The notes beneath the pieces are model-generated. The model worked only from the letters and a program-made list of their open reading frames with translations. It searched no databases and was not told where the DNA came from. Source: JBBECJ01 sp041751795 (lineage in GTDB: Bacteria > Chloroflexota > Chloroflexia > Thermomicrobiales > CFX8). From it: DNA of 8,086 nucleotides. The position numbers were made by a program, and so were the translations under genes. The first letter of the stretch is position 1, and each line of letters opens with the position of its first letter. Below are positions 1 to 5,732 of the stretch, in pieces. Location: the NCBI GenBank assembly GCA_041751795.1, contig JBGSWU010000007.1, forward strand, positions 1-8,086, written 5' to 3'.

Positions 1-1
1 G

Positions 2-172
2 GTGGAGTACGTCGAGACCGGGCGGGAGCGGTACGCTCGTTGCGCGCTGGTGGGCTGGCAGCCGTGTGAGGTGCCGGCGGAGTCGGGAGAGTCAACAGGC
101 GGCGCCATCGGGGTCAGTCTCAGAAACGTCAGTATTTGCGACAGTGCAGCGCCAAGTGAAACGTGGAGGTAA
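2..172 (+). CDS. Possible C-terminal end of a gene entering from the left
   Basis: The frame starting at base 2 is open from the window edge to a TAA at 170-172 and would encode the last 56 residues of a protein. Codons from about 2 to 93 end almost always in G or C, as in the real genes of this window, which favours this frame. After about base 94 codon use becomes mixed, and the frame runs through the repeat starting near 117. The original stop may therefore have been displaced by inserted DNA. I recognise no domain; the visible part is acidic, with two cysteines (around residues 15 and 23). It could also be a chance open frame, since other frames are open over the first 65 bases too. Confidence 0.3.
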   Translation: MEYVETGRERYARCALVGWQPCEVPAESGESTGGAIGVSLRNVSICDSAAPSETWR

Positions 173-244
173 TTTTGGCGCACCAATGGACAATCGCGTG
201 CCCATACCGTCTCAATCGCTGCATACGCCGGTGCGTTCTGAGAC
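117..244. repeat. Small inverted-repeat-bounded element, MITE-like
   Basis: GTCTCAGAAACG at 117-128 faces its near-complement CGTTCTGAGAC at 234-244. Inside lies a second perfect 7-base inverted repeat, GCGCCAA at 149-155 with TTGGCGC at 175-181. The stretch has more A+T than its surroundings and no convincing gene. The same GTCTCAGAAAC word recurs as a perfect palindrome at 6167-6198. A short non-coding element mobilised in trans, or a recombinase or regulator site, are both possible. No target-site duplication was evident by eye. Confidence 0.35.
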
Positions 245-272
245 ATGCGGCATCCTGTCATCGTGGTCGACG

Positions 273-296
273 TGATTGACGCGATTGACGTTGACG
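273..296 (+). promoter_or_regulatory. TTGAC repeat cluster, possible -35 region of the ATPase/LuxR gene
   Basis: TTGACG occurs three times, at 276-281, 285-290 and 291-296, the first two 9 bases apart and the last two 6 bases apart. The first could serve as a -35 box with TAGATC (300-305) as a weak -10 at 18-base spacing. The -10 match is poor (3 of 6), so the promoter call is tentative. The repeat itself is directly visible. Confidence 0.22.
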
Positions 297-359
297 TTGT
301 AGATCACTGCCTGCATCATGCGGCAGTCTCACTACTCTCGTGTTGCAAAGGTCGGCGTC

Positions 360-2759
360 ATGGCGACGATCCCACCTACTGAACAGCCGCCATCAACCCG
401 AAGCCTTCCGATCCCGCGCACACCGTTAGTCGGCCGGGAACATGAGGTCGCGGCGATCGCTGCGCTGCTTATACGCGACGACGTCGGGCTCGTTACCATG
501 ACCGGTCCGGGTGGCGTGGGCAAGACGCGACTCGCACTCGAGGTCGCCGGGCAGGTGGCTGCAGCCTTCCCAGATGCCGTCGCTGTGGTTGCCCTGGCAG
601 CTATCCGCGATCCTGATCTCGTCCCTGCTGCGATTGCCCAGGCGCTCGATGCGGGTGAAGCCGGCCACGGGTCGATTGTCGACAGCATCGCGAGCGCCAT
701 CGGGCAGCAGCGCGTGCTGCTGGTGCTGGACAACTTCGAGCAGGTGCTCGACGCCGCGTCACTGGTCGGCGATCTGCTGGCCACCTGTCCGCGATTGACG
801 ATCCTGGTTACCAGCCGCGCCGTGTTGCGCCTCTCCGGTGAGCATAGCGTGACAGTCGAGCCGTTAGCGCTCGCTGACGCCGCGCAGTTGCCGACGCTCG
901 AGCGGCTCACTGACGTTCCGTCCATCCGGCTGTTCGTCGAGCGGGCGCGCGCGGCCAGGTCAGGTTTCGGATTAACCGAAGCCAACGCGGCAACGGTCGC
1001 TGCCATTTGCCGCCGGCTCGACGGATTACCACTCGCGATCGAGCTAGCTGCCGCGCGCGTCCGCGTGCTGTCGCCCAACGCGCTGCTGGCACAGTTGGAG
1101 CAGCGACTCCGTCTGCTAGTGGGCGGACCACGCGACGCGCCGACGCGGCAGCAAACGCTGCGCGACACAATCGCCTGGAGCATTGATTTGCTCGGCGCGG
1201 ATGTGCAGCACTCGTTGCGCCGGCTGGCCGTCTTCGCTGGTGGTTGGACGCTGGACGCGGCTGACGCAGTCTGTGGCAACGAGCTCGATATCCTTGCTGC
1301 ACTCAGTGTGCTGGTCGATCACAGCCTCGTTGAGCAGATGGAGCAGCCGGATGGATCGACGCGCTTTGGGATGCTGGAAACCATCCGCGAGTACGCTGCT
1401 GAGCAGCTTGAACGCAGTGGGGAAGTTGCCGTCATCCAGGCGCGCCATGCGGCGTTGTACCTGACACTCGCCGAAGAGGGGCATCCCTTTCTTGGCGAGA
1501 TTGAGGCGTCTGGGGAGCGACACCTCCACAATTGGGCATCGCGACCCGACATCGGCATGGATGCGATCACAGCGTGGGCCGGGACGTTGGAGCCAGAGCA
1601 GGATAACCTGCGGGCAGCGCTCACCTGGCTGCTTGACACGCACGCGAGTGAGCCGGCGTTGCGCTTGGCGTCCGCCCTGGGAATGTTTTGGTTTCAGCTG
1701 GGTCACCTGGGCGAAGGAATTGACTGGATGGAGCGGGCGCTCGCCAGTGGCGAACAGACCCCCGTCCATCTGCGGGCCAGCGCGTACTTCGCCGTGGGCC
1801 GGCTCGCGGTGCATCGAGGCGACTACTCTGGGGCGATGGTGCACAACGAGATGAGCCGGGCACTGTGGAGCGAGCTACATGATGAACTCGGTGTCCTGGA
1901 AGCGCTCACCGGGCTTGCCATCACTGCTGAGTCCCAGGGTGATGATGCACGGGCAACGCAACTCTACGAGGAGGTGCTGGCGGGCTCTCGAGGCCAGAGC
2001 GTTGCCCTCGTCACGTTCACGCTCGCGAACTTGGGATACGCTGCCTATCGACAAGGTGACCTCGAGCGTGCCGCCACGCTCGCGGAGGAGGCACTGGCAC
2101 TGTGCCCCGCTGGACACTACCTGAATTGGCTGGCCCCCTGTGCCGTCGGGCAAGTGGAGATCGAGCGTGGGAACGTCGAGCGCGCCGCTCATCTGTACAC
2201 CGAGAGCCTGGCTGCCGCGAGGCAGCTCAACCACCCAATGTGGATGGCCGACGCACTGTCCGGGTTCGCCGGCGTTGCCGCAGCAGCCGGGCAGGCACTG
2301 CTGGCGGCGCGCCTCCTTGGCGCGGTGGAGACGATCTCAGATCGACTTGGTTGGGCCCTGTTCAGCTTCGGTTACCAGCATGATCGTGCGCTGGAGGTGA
2401 CCCGAACCGCGCTGACGCCGGCGGTGTATGAGCGCGCCTTCGCAGCAGGTCAGTCGCTCTCGCTCGACGACGCGATCGCCGAGACGCACGCGATCCTCGC
2501 TGCGGTGAGCGAATCTACGTCGCCGCTGCCGTTCGACGCAGTGCCGGCCGTCAGTTCGAGTCTCCTTTCCCCACGCGAACTGGACGTCCTGCGTTTGCTC
2601 GTCGAGGGGCAGTCGGACCGCGAGATCGCCGACGCGCTCTTCATCAGCTATCGCACCGTCACCACCCATGTGCGCAGCATCCTCAACAAGTTCGGCGTCG
2701 ACTCGCGCACGGCCGCTGCCACCTATGCCGCGCGCCACCACATCCTCGATCCTACGTAG
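360..2759 (+). CDS. NB-ARC/AAA-type ATPase transcriptional regulator with C-terminal LuxR helix-turn-helix
   Basis: A large cytoplasmic signal-responsive regulator of 799 residues. In such proteins an NTP-dependent switch and a helical-repeat sensor control a DNA-binding tail. The ATPase shows a Walker A GPGGVGKT at about 49-56, Walker B LLVLDNFE at about 120-127, a TSR sensor near 151 and a GLPLAIELA motif near 222, followed by a winged-helix-like segment (FAGGW near 292). The QDNLRAAL segment near 416 leads into TPR-like helical repeats to about 690. The last 65 residues are a LuxR/GerE helix-turn-helix (SPRELDVLRLL, REIADALFIS, TVTTHVRSILNKF). I chose ATG 360 because AAAGG lies 8 bases upstream (348-352) and family members usually begin shortly before PRTPLVGRE. 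An in-frame ATG at 318 would add 14 residues but has no ribosome site. There is no cyclase, kinase or receiver domain. The ligand and target genes are unknown; neighbouring genes are the obvious candidates. Confidence 0.93.
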   Translation: MATIPPTEQPPSTRSLPIPRTPLVGREHEVAAIAALLIRDDVGLVTMTGPGGVGKTRLALEVAGQVAAAFPDAVAVVALAAIRDPDLVPAAIAQALDAGEAGHGSIVDSIASAIGQQRVLLVLDNFEQVLDAASLVGDLLATCPRLTILVTSRAVLRLSGEHSVTVEPLALADAAQLPTLERLTDVPSIRLFVERARAARSGFGLTEANAATVAAICRRLDGLPLAIELAAARVRVLSPNALLAQLEQRLRLLVGGPRDAPTRQQTLRDTIAWSIDLLGADVQHSLRRLAVFAGGWTLDAADAVCGNELDILAALSVLVDHSLVEQMEQPDGSTRFGMLETIREYAAEQLERSGEVAVIQARHAALYLTLAEEGHPFLGEIEASGERHLHNWASRPDIGMDAITAWAGTLEPEQDNLRAALTWLLDTHASEPALRLASALGMFWFQLGHLGEGIDWMERALASGEQTPVHLRASAYFAVGRLAVHRGDYSGAMVHNEMSRALWSELHDELGVLEALTGLAITAESQGDDARATQLYEEVLAGSRGQSVALVTFTLANLGYAAYRQGDLERAATLAEEALALCPAGHYLNWLAPCAVGQVEIERGNVERAAHLYTESLAAARQLNHPMWMADALSGFAGVAAAAGQALLAARLLGAVETISDRLGWALFSFGYQHDRALEVTRTALTPAVYERAFAAGQSLSLDDAIAETHAILAAVSESTSPLPFDAVPAVSSSLLSPRELDVLRLLVEGQSDREIADALFISYRTVTTHVRSILNKFGVDSRTAAATYAARHHILDPT

Positions 2760-2768
2760 CCCTACGTA
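2751..2768 (+). repeat. CCTACGTA direct repeat with 10-base period
   Basis: CCTACGTA occurs at 2751-2758 and again at 2761-2768, exactly one helical turn apart, overlapping the stop codon of the ATPase/LuxR gene and lying upstream of the next gene. Each copy contains the palindrome TACGTA. It could be an operator for a helix-turn-helix protein. TACGTA recurs at 4034-4039, ahead of the secreted-protein gene. A regulatory role is inference. Confidence 0.35.
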
Positions 2769-2884
2769 TTCGCATCGTCTCCGTAGATTCCTCGATGTCG
2801 CGATCGTCTCCCAAACGCATGCTCTGGGTGTGGTTGACGGACAGTCTGCAGCCACCCGGTGAGAGACATTGAAGGAGACACACG

Positions 2885-3418
2885 ATGCAGGCAACAACCA
2901 CCAAGCGCAACGGATTTGGGATCGATCACCTCAAGGTCGCACTGATCGCGGTCGGGTTGTTCGTTGCGACGCTCGCCGGCGCGGCTGGGTGGCAACTGAG
3001 TCAGGATGCGACCACCGCATCAGTTGCTCCAATCGCTGATCGAGTGGAGATGCATCGCCCCGCCGACCGGCCGTTCACCAGCAATCGATCGGCGTCGGTA
3101 ACGACGCAGCAACAGGTCGCCGTCGCAAAGGAAGTACGCCAGGACACGCTCGAACTCGCAGCAGCCGCGTTCGCGGCACGCGCTGCCCAACAGGAGACGC
3201 TGCAGCAATTCTATGCGCACAAGGAAGCATCGATGGATGCCGAGTTCTCCGCGATTACGGCCCAGCCCACCCTGGAGCAGCGCGTGGCTCTCGACAAGGA
3301 GTCGCGGCTGGCCGCGCAGGAGCAACTCCGCAGCGAGTTGACCGCTCGCACCACGCGCCAGGAGACGCTGCGCCGCTATTACGCACACAAGGAAGCACAG
3401 ATCGACGCACGACCGTAA
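2885..3418 (+). CDS. Membrane-anchored helical protein with internal tandem duplication
   Basis: I do not recognise this 177-residue protein. Residues about 16-37 form one hydrophobic segment after a short basic N-terminus, so it is probably anchored in the membrane with most of the chain outside; alternatively it carries an uncleaved signal. Residues about 73-177 are Glu/Gln/Ala/Arg-rich, predicted helical, and consist of two aligned units of 56 and 49 residues offset by 56. The best-conserved stretch is QETL..xYAHKEA..DA, at 103-119 and 159-175. The start has an excellent ribosome site, GAAGGAG at 2871-2877, 7 bases before ATG. The gene sits 125 bases after one LuxR-type regulator and 113 before another, in the same direction. 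Coiled-coil-like repeats suggest a structural, sensing or protein-binding role, but nothing shows enzymatic activity. The YAHKE motif has no function known to me. Confidence 0.85.
   Translation: MQATTTKRNGFGIDHLKVALIAVGLFVATLAGAAGWQLSQDATTASVAPIADRVEMHRPADRPFTSNRSASVTTQQQVAVAKEVRQDTLELAAAAFAARAAQQETLQQFYAHKEASMDAEFSAITAQPTLEQRVALDKESRLAAQEQLRSELTARTTRQETLRRYYAHKEAQIDARP
3101..3415 (+). repeat. Coding tandem duplication (about 168-base unit)
   Basis: Unit 1 (3101-3268) and unit 2 (3269-3415, shorter at its end) encode the two halves of the anchored protein. The best-conserved DNA is CAGGAGACGCTG, which appears in both copies followed by CACAAGGAAGCA. Over residues 98-120 against 154-176, 14 of 23 positions are identical. 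The units align without gaps at a constant offset of 56 residues, which supports duplication over coincidence. Confidence 0.6.
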
Positions 3419-3445
3419 GTGACGACGCAACCAGCAGCCAGGCAG

Positions 3446-3469
3446 GAGCGCCTCGATCCAGAGGCGTTC
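3446..3469 (+). terminator. Stem-loop after the anchored-protein gene
   Basis: GAGCGCCTC (3446-3454) pairs with GAGGCGTTC (3461-3469) across a 6-base loop, with one G-U pair. It begins 27 bases after the stop codon. There is no T-run after it, so it may be a processing or attenuation structure, or a weak terminator. Confidence 0.3.
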
Positions 3470-3531
3470 GTGCCCGTCTGGAGACGACACCATCTCGCTC
3501 GATCGTCGCACGTCGAGAGGACGCAGCCGTC

Positions 3532-3999
3532 ATGGCGCTCAGATTGCAGCCACGATCCACATCAACCACCGACATACAACCATCAATTCCCGCAGGCACG
3601 GATCGATTCGCGGACGATGTCCGCCTGTCGCTCCAGGAACTGCACGCCGTTGAACGATCGCTCACGGTGACGCTCGCTCAGGTGCGCGTCAGTCTGCAAC
3701 GGTGCGAGCGAGTGTTGGCCAGCCTTGACGGCGTCTGGTTGGATACAGCACCGATCGAAACCACCCAGTGCACGTCCAGCGATATGGCGGTGAACACGCT
3801 GCGTGCTCGTCCGCTCACCGTCCGTGAGTCGCAGGTGTTGCAGTTGATCGCCGCTGGTCTGAGCAATCGTGAGATCGCCGACCAGCTCTTCCTCAGCCCG
3901 CGGACCGTCGAGCGCCACATCGCCAACCTCTACCGCAAGCTGGATGTCCACAGTAAGGCTGAAGCGATGGCCTACGTCTGGCACGTCGAGCGCTCCTGA
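3532..3999 (+). CDS. Small LuxR-family helix-turn-helix regulator without receiver domain
   Basis: A 155-residue cytoplasmic DNA-binding protein. Residues about 95-150 are a complete LuxR/GerE helix-turn-helix: LTVRESQVLQLIAAG, SNREIADQLFLSPRTVE as the DNA-reading part, then HIANLYRKLDV. The N-terminal 90 residues contain a helical, possibly coiled-coil segment (about 30-65) but no receiver aspartate pocket or autoinducer domain. It is therefore not an ordinary response regulator; activity may depend on dimerisation or a partner protein. ATG 3532 has GAGAGG 11 bases upstream, a moderate ribosome site. Its DNA-binding domain resembles that of the large ATPase regulator (shared RE..VL.L...G.S.REIAD.LF.S.RTV pattern), so the two may be distant paralogues or bind related sites. 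Likely targets by position are the adjoining envelope genes, which is inference. Confidence 0.88.
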   Translation: MALRLQPRSTSTTDIQPSIPAGTDRFADDVRLSLQELHAVERSLTVTLAQVRVSLQRCERVLASLDGVWLDTAPIETTQCTSSDMAVNTLRARPLTVRESQVLQLIAAGLSNREIADQLFLSPRTVERHIANLYRKLDVHSKAEAMAYVWHVERS

Positions 4000-4032
4000 C
4001 TGACAGCGACGAGCGGAGAGGTCCGATCAGAA

Positions 4033-4045
4033 TTACGTACCGTAA
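4033..4045. promoter_or_regulatory. TTACG/CGTAA dyad ahead of the secreted-protein gene
   Basis: TTACG (4033-4037) and CGTAA (4041-4045) form a perfect 5-base inverted repeat with a 3-base spacer, inside a locally AT-rich patch. It lies 33 bases after the LuxR gene and about 150 bases before the secreted-protein gene. It contains TACGTA, as does the 2751-2768 repeat. The other 180 or so bases of the 4000-4193 gap hold no gene that I can support. Confidence 0.25.
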
Positions 4046-4193
4046 CTACATATCTTCACGGATGCGGTGCTGCCCGAATGGTCTCAGGATGTGACCTATC
4101 GAGGGATCTGCAGGACGTTGACGAATGTGTTCGCCAGCACCCGGTGGATCCTTCGGTACCCGTTGTTGTCGCTCCGTCGCACAAGGAGGTCCC

Positions 4194-4700
4194 ATGCGAT
4201 TGTCACGACCCGTTCTGAGCGCTGTCGTGCTGGTGCTCCTGCTGCTGAGCGTGGCCCCAGCTGCGTTCGCCGCACAGCCGACCGAGTTCCCAGTCGAATT
4301 CACGATCGATCCGGCGATCTGCTCGGACATCGAGAGCACGGTGACCGGTACCGGGATCTGGCGCGAGGTGACCAACACGCGCGTCGGCAAGGACGGCCTG
4401 ACCTACGTCGTCTACACGGCGATGGCACACGGCACGGCGGTCGACGAAGCCGGAACGACGTACCGCTTCACCTATGCCAATCACCAGATGTACGCGATGC
4501 CCAACGACGGGTCACCGTTCGAGATCCGGATGAACGACCAGTTCAACCTGGTGGCCGCGGGTGGCGCGAATGATATCCACGTCGGCTTCGTCGCCATCGT
4601 CACCACGACCTCGCCAACGGACTTCAGTTCGGCCAGTTTCGAGTTCATCAACCAGCACGGCTACGAGGGGCCGGGATTCCCACCGTGTGATCCGATCTAA
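4194..4700 (+). CDS. Secreted protein of unknown function
   Basis: A 168-residue exported protein that I do not recognise. It begins with a textbook Sec signal peptide: basic MRLSR, a Leu/Val-rich core (about 8-20), then APAAFAA with probable cleavage after residue 26 or 27. There is no lipobox cysteine, so it should be released or cell-wall-associated rather than a lipoprotein. The mature part of about 140 residues looks beta-rich and has two cysteines, one near the start (about 43) and one near the end (about 165), which could form a disulphide joining the termini. The start is ATG 4194, because AAGGAGGT at 4183-4190 is a near-perfect ribosome site and the signal peptide begins there. An upstream in-frame ATG at 4125 would add 23 residues without support. 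Its role in this cluster is unknown. Confidence 0.87.
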   Translation: MRLSRPVLSAVVLVLLLLSVAPAAFAAQPTEFPVEFTIDPAICSDIESTVTGTGIWREVTNTRVGKDGLTYVVYTAMAHGTAVDEAGTTYRFTYANHQMYAMPNDGSPFEIRMNDQFNLVAAGGANDIHVGFVAIVTTTSPTDFSSASFEFINQHGYEGPGFPPCDPI

Positions 4701-4713
4701 GCCGTCACAGGCC

Positions 4714-4751
4714 GGGCGTCGTCCGGCGGTGTCCGGAACACCGTGACGCCC
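4714..4751 (+). terminator. Nested inverted repeat after the secreted-protein gene
   Basis: GGGCGTC (4714-4720) pairs with GACGCCC (4745-4751), enclosing GGTGT (4728-4732) and ACACC (4738-4742). It starts 13 bases after the stop codon. There is no T-run, so this is a strong stem but not a classic intrinsic terminator. Confidence 0.4.
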
Positions 4752-4794
4752 CGATCCGGCACATGAGATCGACGCACGAGACCGACACATGACC

Positions 4795-4850
4795 GTGAGG
4801 TGGTACCTCAAACGGTGCCGCCTCACTCGTCTCTCGACCCGTGAGACTGA
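4795..4850 (+). promoter_or_regulatory. Overlapping inverted repeats, possible structured leader of the four-helix protein gene
   Basis: Several pairings compete here. TGAGGT (4796-4801) pairs with ACCTCA (4805-4810). GTGAGG (4795-4800) pairs with CCTCAC (4821-4826). GTCTC (4829-4833) pairs with GAGAC (4843-4847). The block ends about 40 bases before the ATG at 4893. Mutually exclusive stems ahead of a gene suggest RNA-level control, but no known riboswitch class is recognised and the promoter is not identified. Confidence 0.28.
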
Positions 4851-4892
4851 GCACGACATTCGCTGGTCACGAGGGAAGGATCGGCCCACGCC

Positions 4893-5462
4893 ATGGGTGC
4901 ATTCCCGCGATCGACGTTCTTCCTGCTGTTCGCCGGCGTCGTCCTCGTGCAAGGGATCCACGTCGTCGAGCACGTGATCCAGTTGGTGCAGGTGTATGTG
5001 CTAGGCGTTCCAGACGATGACGCGCTGGGACTGCTCGGCTACGTCTTCCAGTTCCAGGGAACCGAGGAGTGGCTGCATCTCGTCTTCAACGTTAGCTACC
5101 TCTTGGCGCTCTACCTGCTGCTCGTCCCGCTCTGGCGGCTGGTGCCCGATCGACTGCCGGCCTGGGCGTTCTGGTCGTTCGTCGTCTGGAGCGTCGGACT
5201 CGAGAGTTGGCATGTCATCGAGCACCTGGTCATCATCGCTAATGTGATCCGCAACAGCGGTTGTCCCTGCCCGGGGATCGGGGACCGGGCGCTTGGGATC
5301 ACTGACACCGTGCTGCACTTCGCTTACAACGCGGTCGCCTTCCTGGGGCTACTGGTGCCGTTCGTCTATGTCACCCATCGTCATCGTCAAGCCAGCACCG
5401 CGACCGGGCCGAATCAGACGGCGAGCATTGGCGATGCCGCGTCGGCAGGCGGGAGTAGGTAA
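4893..5462 (+). CDS. Four-helix integral membrane protein with two HxxEH motifs
   Basis: A 189-residue polytopic membrane protein that I do not recognise. There are four hydrophobic helices at about 8-36, 60-82, 90-119 and 137-160. Helix 1 carries HVVEH (23-27) and helix 3 HVIEH (107-111). Helix 2 carries LHLVFN (61-66) and helix 4 LHFAYN (141-146). The two halves thus look like copies of one two-helix unit, at offsets of about 80-84 residues. Histidines and acids inside membrane helices suggest metal or heme binding, or proton transfer; this is inference, and no known fold was matched. A CPC motif (124-126) lies in the loop before helix 4. The C-terminal 25 residues are polar and low-complexity. 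ATG 4893 has GGAAGGA 12 bases upstream, rather distant. The gene follows the secreted-protein gene by 192 bases in the same direction. Confidence 0.85.
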   Translation: MGAFPRSTFFLLFAGVVLVQGIHVVEHVIQLVQVYVLGVPDDDALGLLGYVFQFQGTEEWLHLVFNVSYLLALYLLLVPLWRLVPDRLPAWAFWSFVVWSVGLESWHVIEHLVIIANVIRNSGCPCPGIGDRALGITDTVLHFAYNAVAFLGLLVPFVYVTHRHRQASTATGPNQTASIGDAASAGGSR

Positions 5463-5483
5463 CGCGTCCAGACAACTAGCGCG

Positions 5484-5509
5484 GTGTCGCACAAACATTT
5501 ATGCGACAC
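5484..5509. repeat. 26-base near-perfect dyad
   Basis: GTGTCGCA (5484-5491) and TGCGACAC (5502-5509) are exact inverted repeats, and the AAA/TTT inside continue the symmetry, giving 11 of 13 paired positions. It lies 22 bases after the four-helix gene. The size and AT-rich centre resemble a tyrosine-recombinase core site or a dimeric repressor operator. It could also act as a weak bidirectional terminator, though no T-run follows. Confidence 0.5.
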
Positions 5510-5541
5510 GGGGAACAGTTTTCAAAGCACCCGCAGACAGG

Positions 5542-5568
5542 TTGACAGACGATCGATCACCCCACAAT
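5542..5568 (+). promoter_or_regulatory. Possible promoter for the small alpha/beta protein gene
   Basis: A perfect -35 box TTGACA (5542-5547) is followed after 15 bases by CACAAT (5563-5568), 4 of 6 against the -10 consensus. The spacing is short. It would give a leader of roughly 155 bases that includes the GTGTCC/GGACAC dyad. Confidence 0.3.
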
Positions 5569-5570
5569 AA

Positions 5571-5589
5571 GTGTCCTTACCTCGGACAC
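5571..5589. repeat. GTGTCC/GGACAC inverted repeat
   Basis: GTGTCC (5571-5576) and GGACAC (5584-5589) are exact inverted repeats across 7 bases. The dyad lies immediately after the candidate -10 box, where an operator would be well placed to block transcription. It is also compatible with a leader hairpin. The rest of the 5463-5732 gap has no supported gene. Confidence 0.4.
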
Positions 5590-5732
5590 AGTGACTCTGA
5601 AGCGCCCGTCCGTTGGTTCGTAATCACGTTTGCGTCAGGCGGAGTGCGCGCAAACCCGGCTGGAAGCCATGGTGATATACCGCGTGATGTGCATGCGGTC
5701 GATTGTATCTTGTCCAGATTGGAGCACATGTC

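Noticed and set aside
110..128. GGGGTC followed by GTCTCAGAAA resembles the outer end of some Tn3-family terminal repeats.
   Set aside because: The inner part does not match the rest of such a repeat as I remember it, and no Tn3-type transposase or resolvase lies to the right. At best it is a remnant; an ISfinder search would decide.
66..275. Open frame from GTG 66 across the repeat region.
   Set aside because: No ribosome site, codon use unlike the real genes, and it runs through nested inverted repeats.
332..1844. Long open frames on the - strand opposite the ATPase/LuxR gene.
   Set aside because: They are antisense shadows of a GC-rich gene with very clear domains on the + strand; their translations are low-complexity Arg/Ser/Ala-rich.
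2337..2897. 186-residue - strand open frame opposite the LuxR tail and the following gap.
   Set aside because: It overlaps the conserved helix-turn-helix on the opposite strand and shows no motif of its own.
3419..3670. Open frame starting with GTG directly after the anchored-protein stop.
   Set aside because: It overlaps the well-supported LuxR gene in another frame and includes the 3446-3469 stem; no conserved motif is visible.
4125..4193. Upstream ATG that would extend the secreted protein by 23 residues.
   Set aside because: It would bury the signal peptide, and the near-perfect ribosome site at 4183-4190 serves ATG 4194.
5703..5732. TTG start adding ten residues to the DUF6176-like protein.
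   Set aside because: GGAG at 5721-5724 is correctly spaced for ATG 5733, and the extension has no support.
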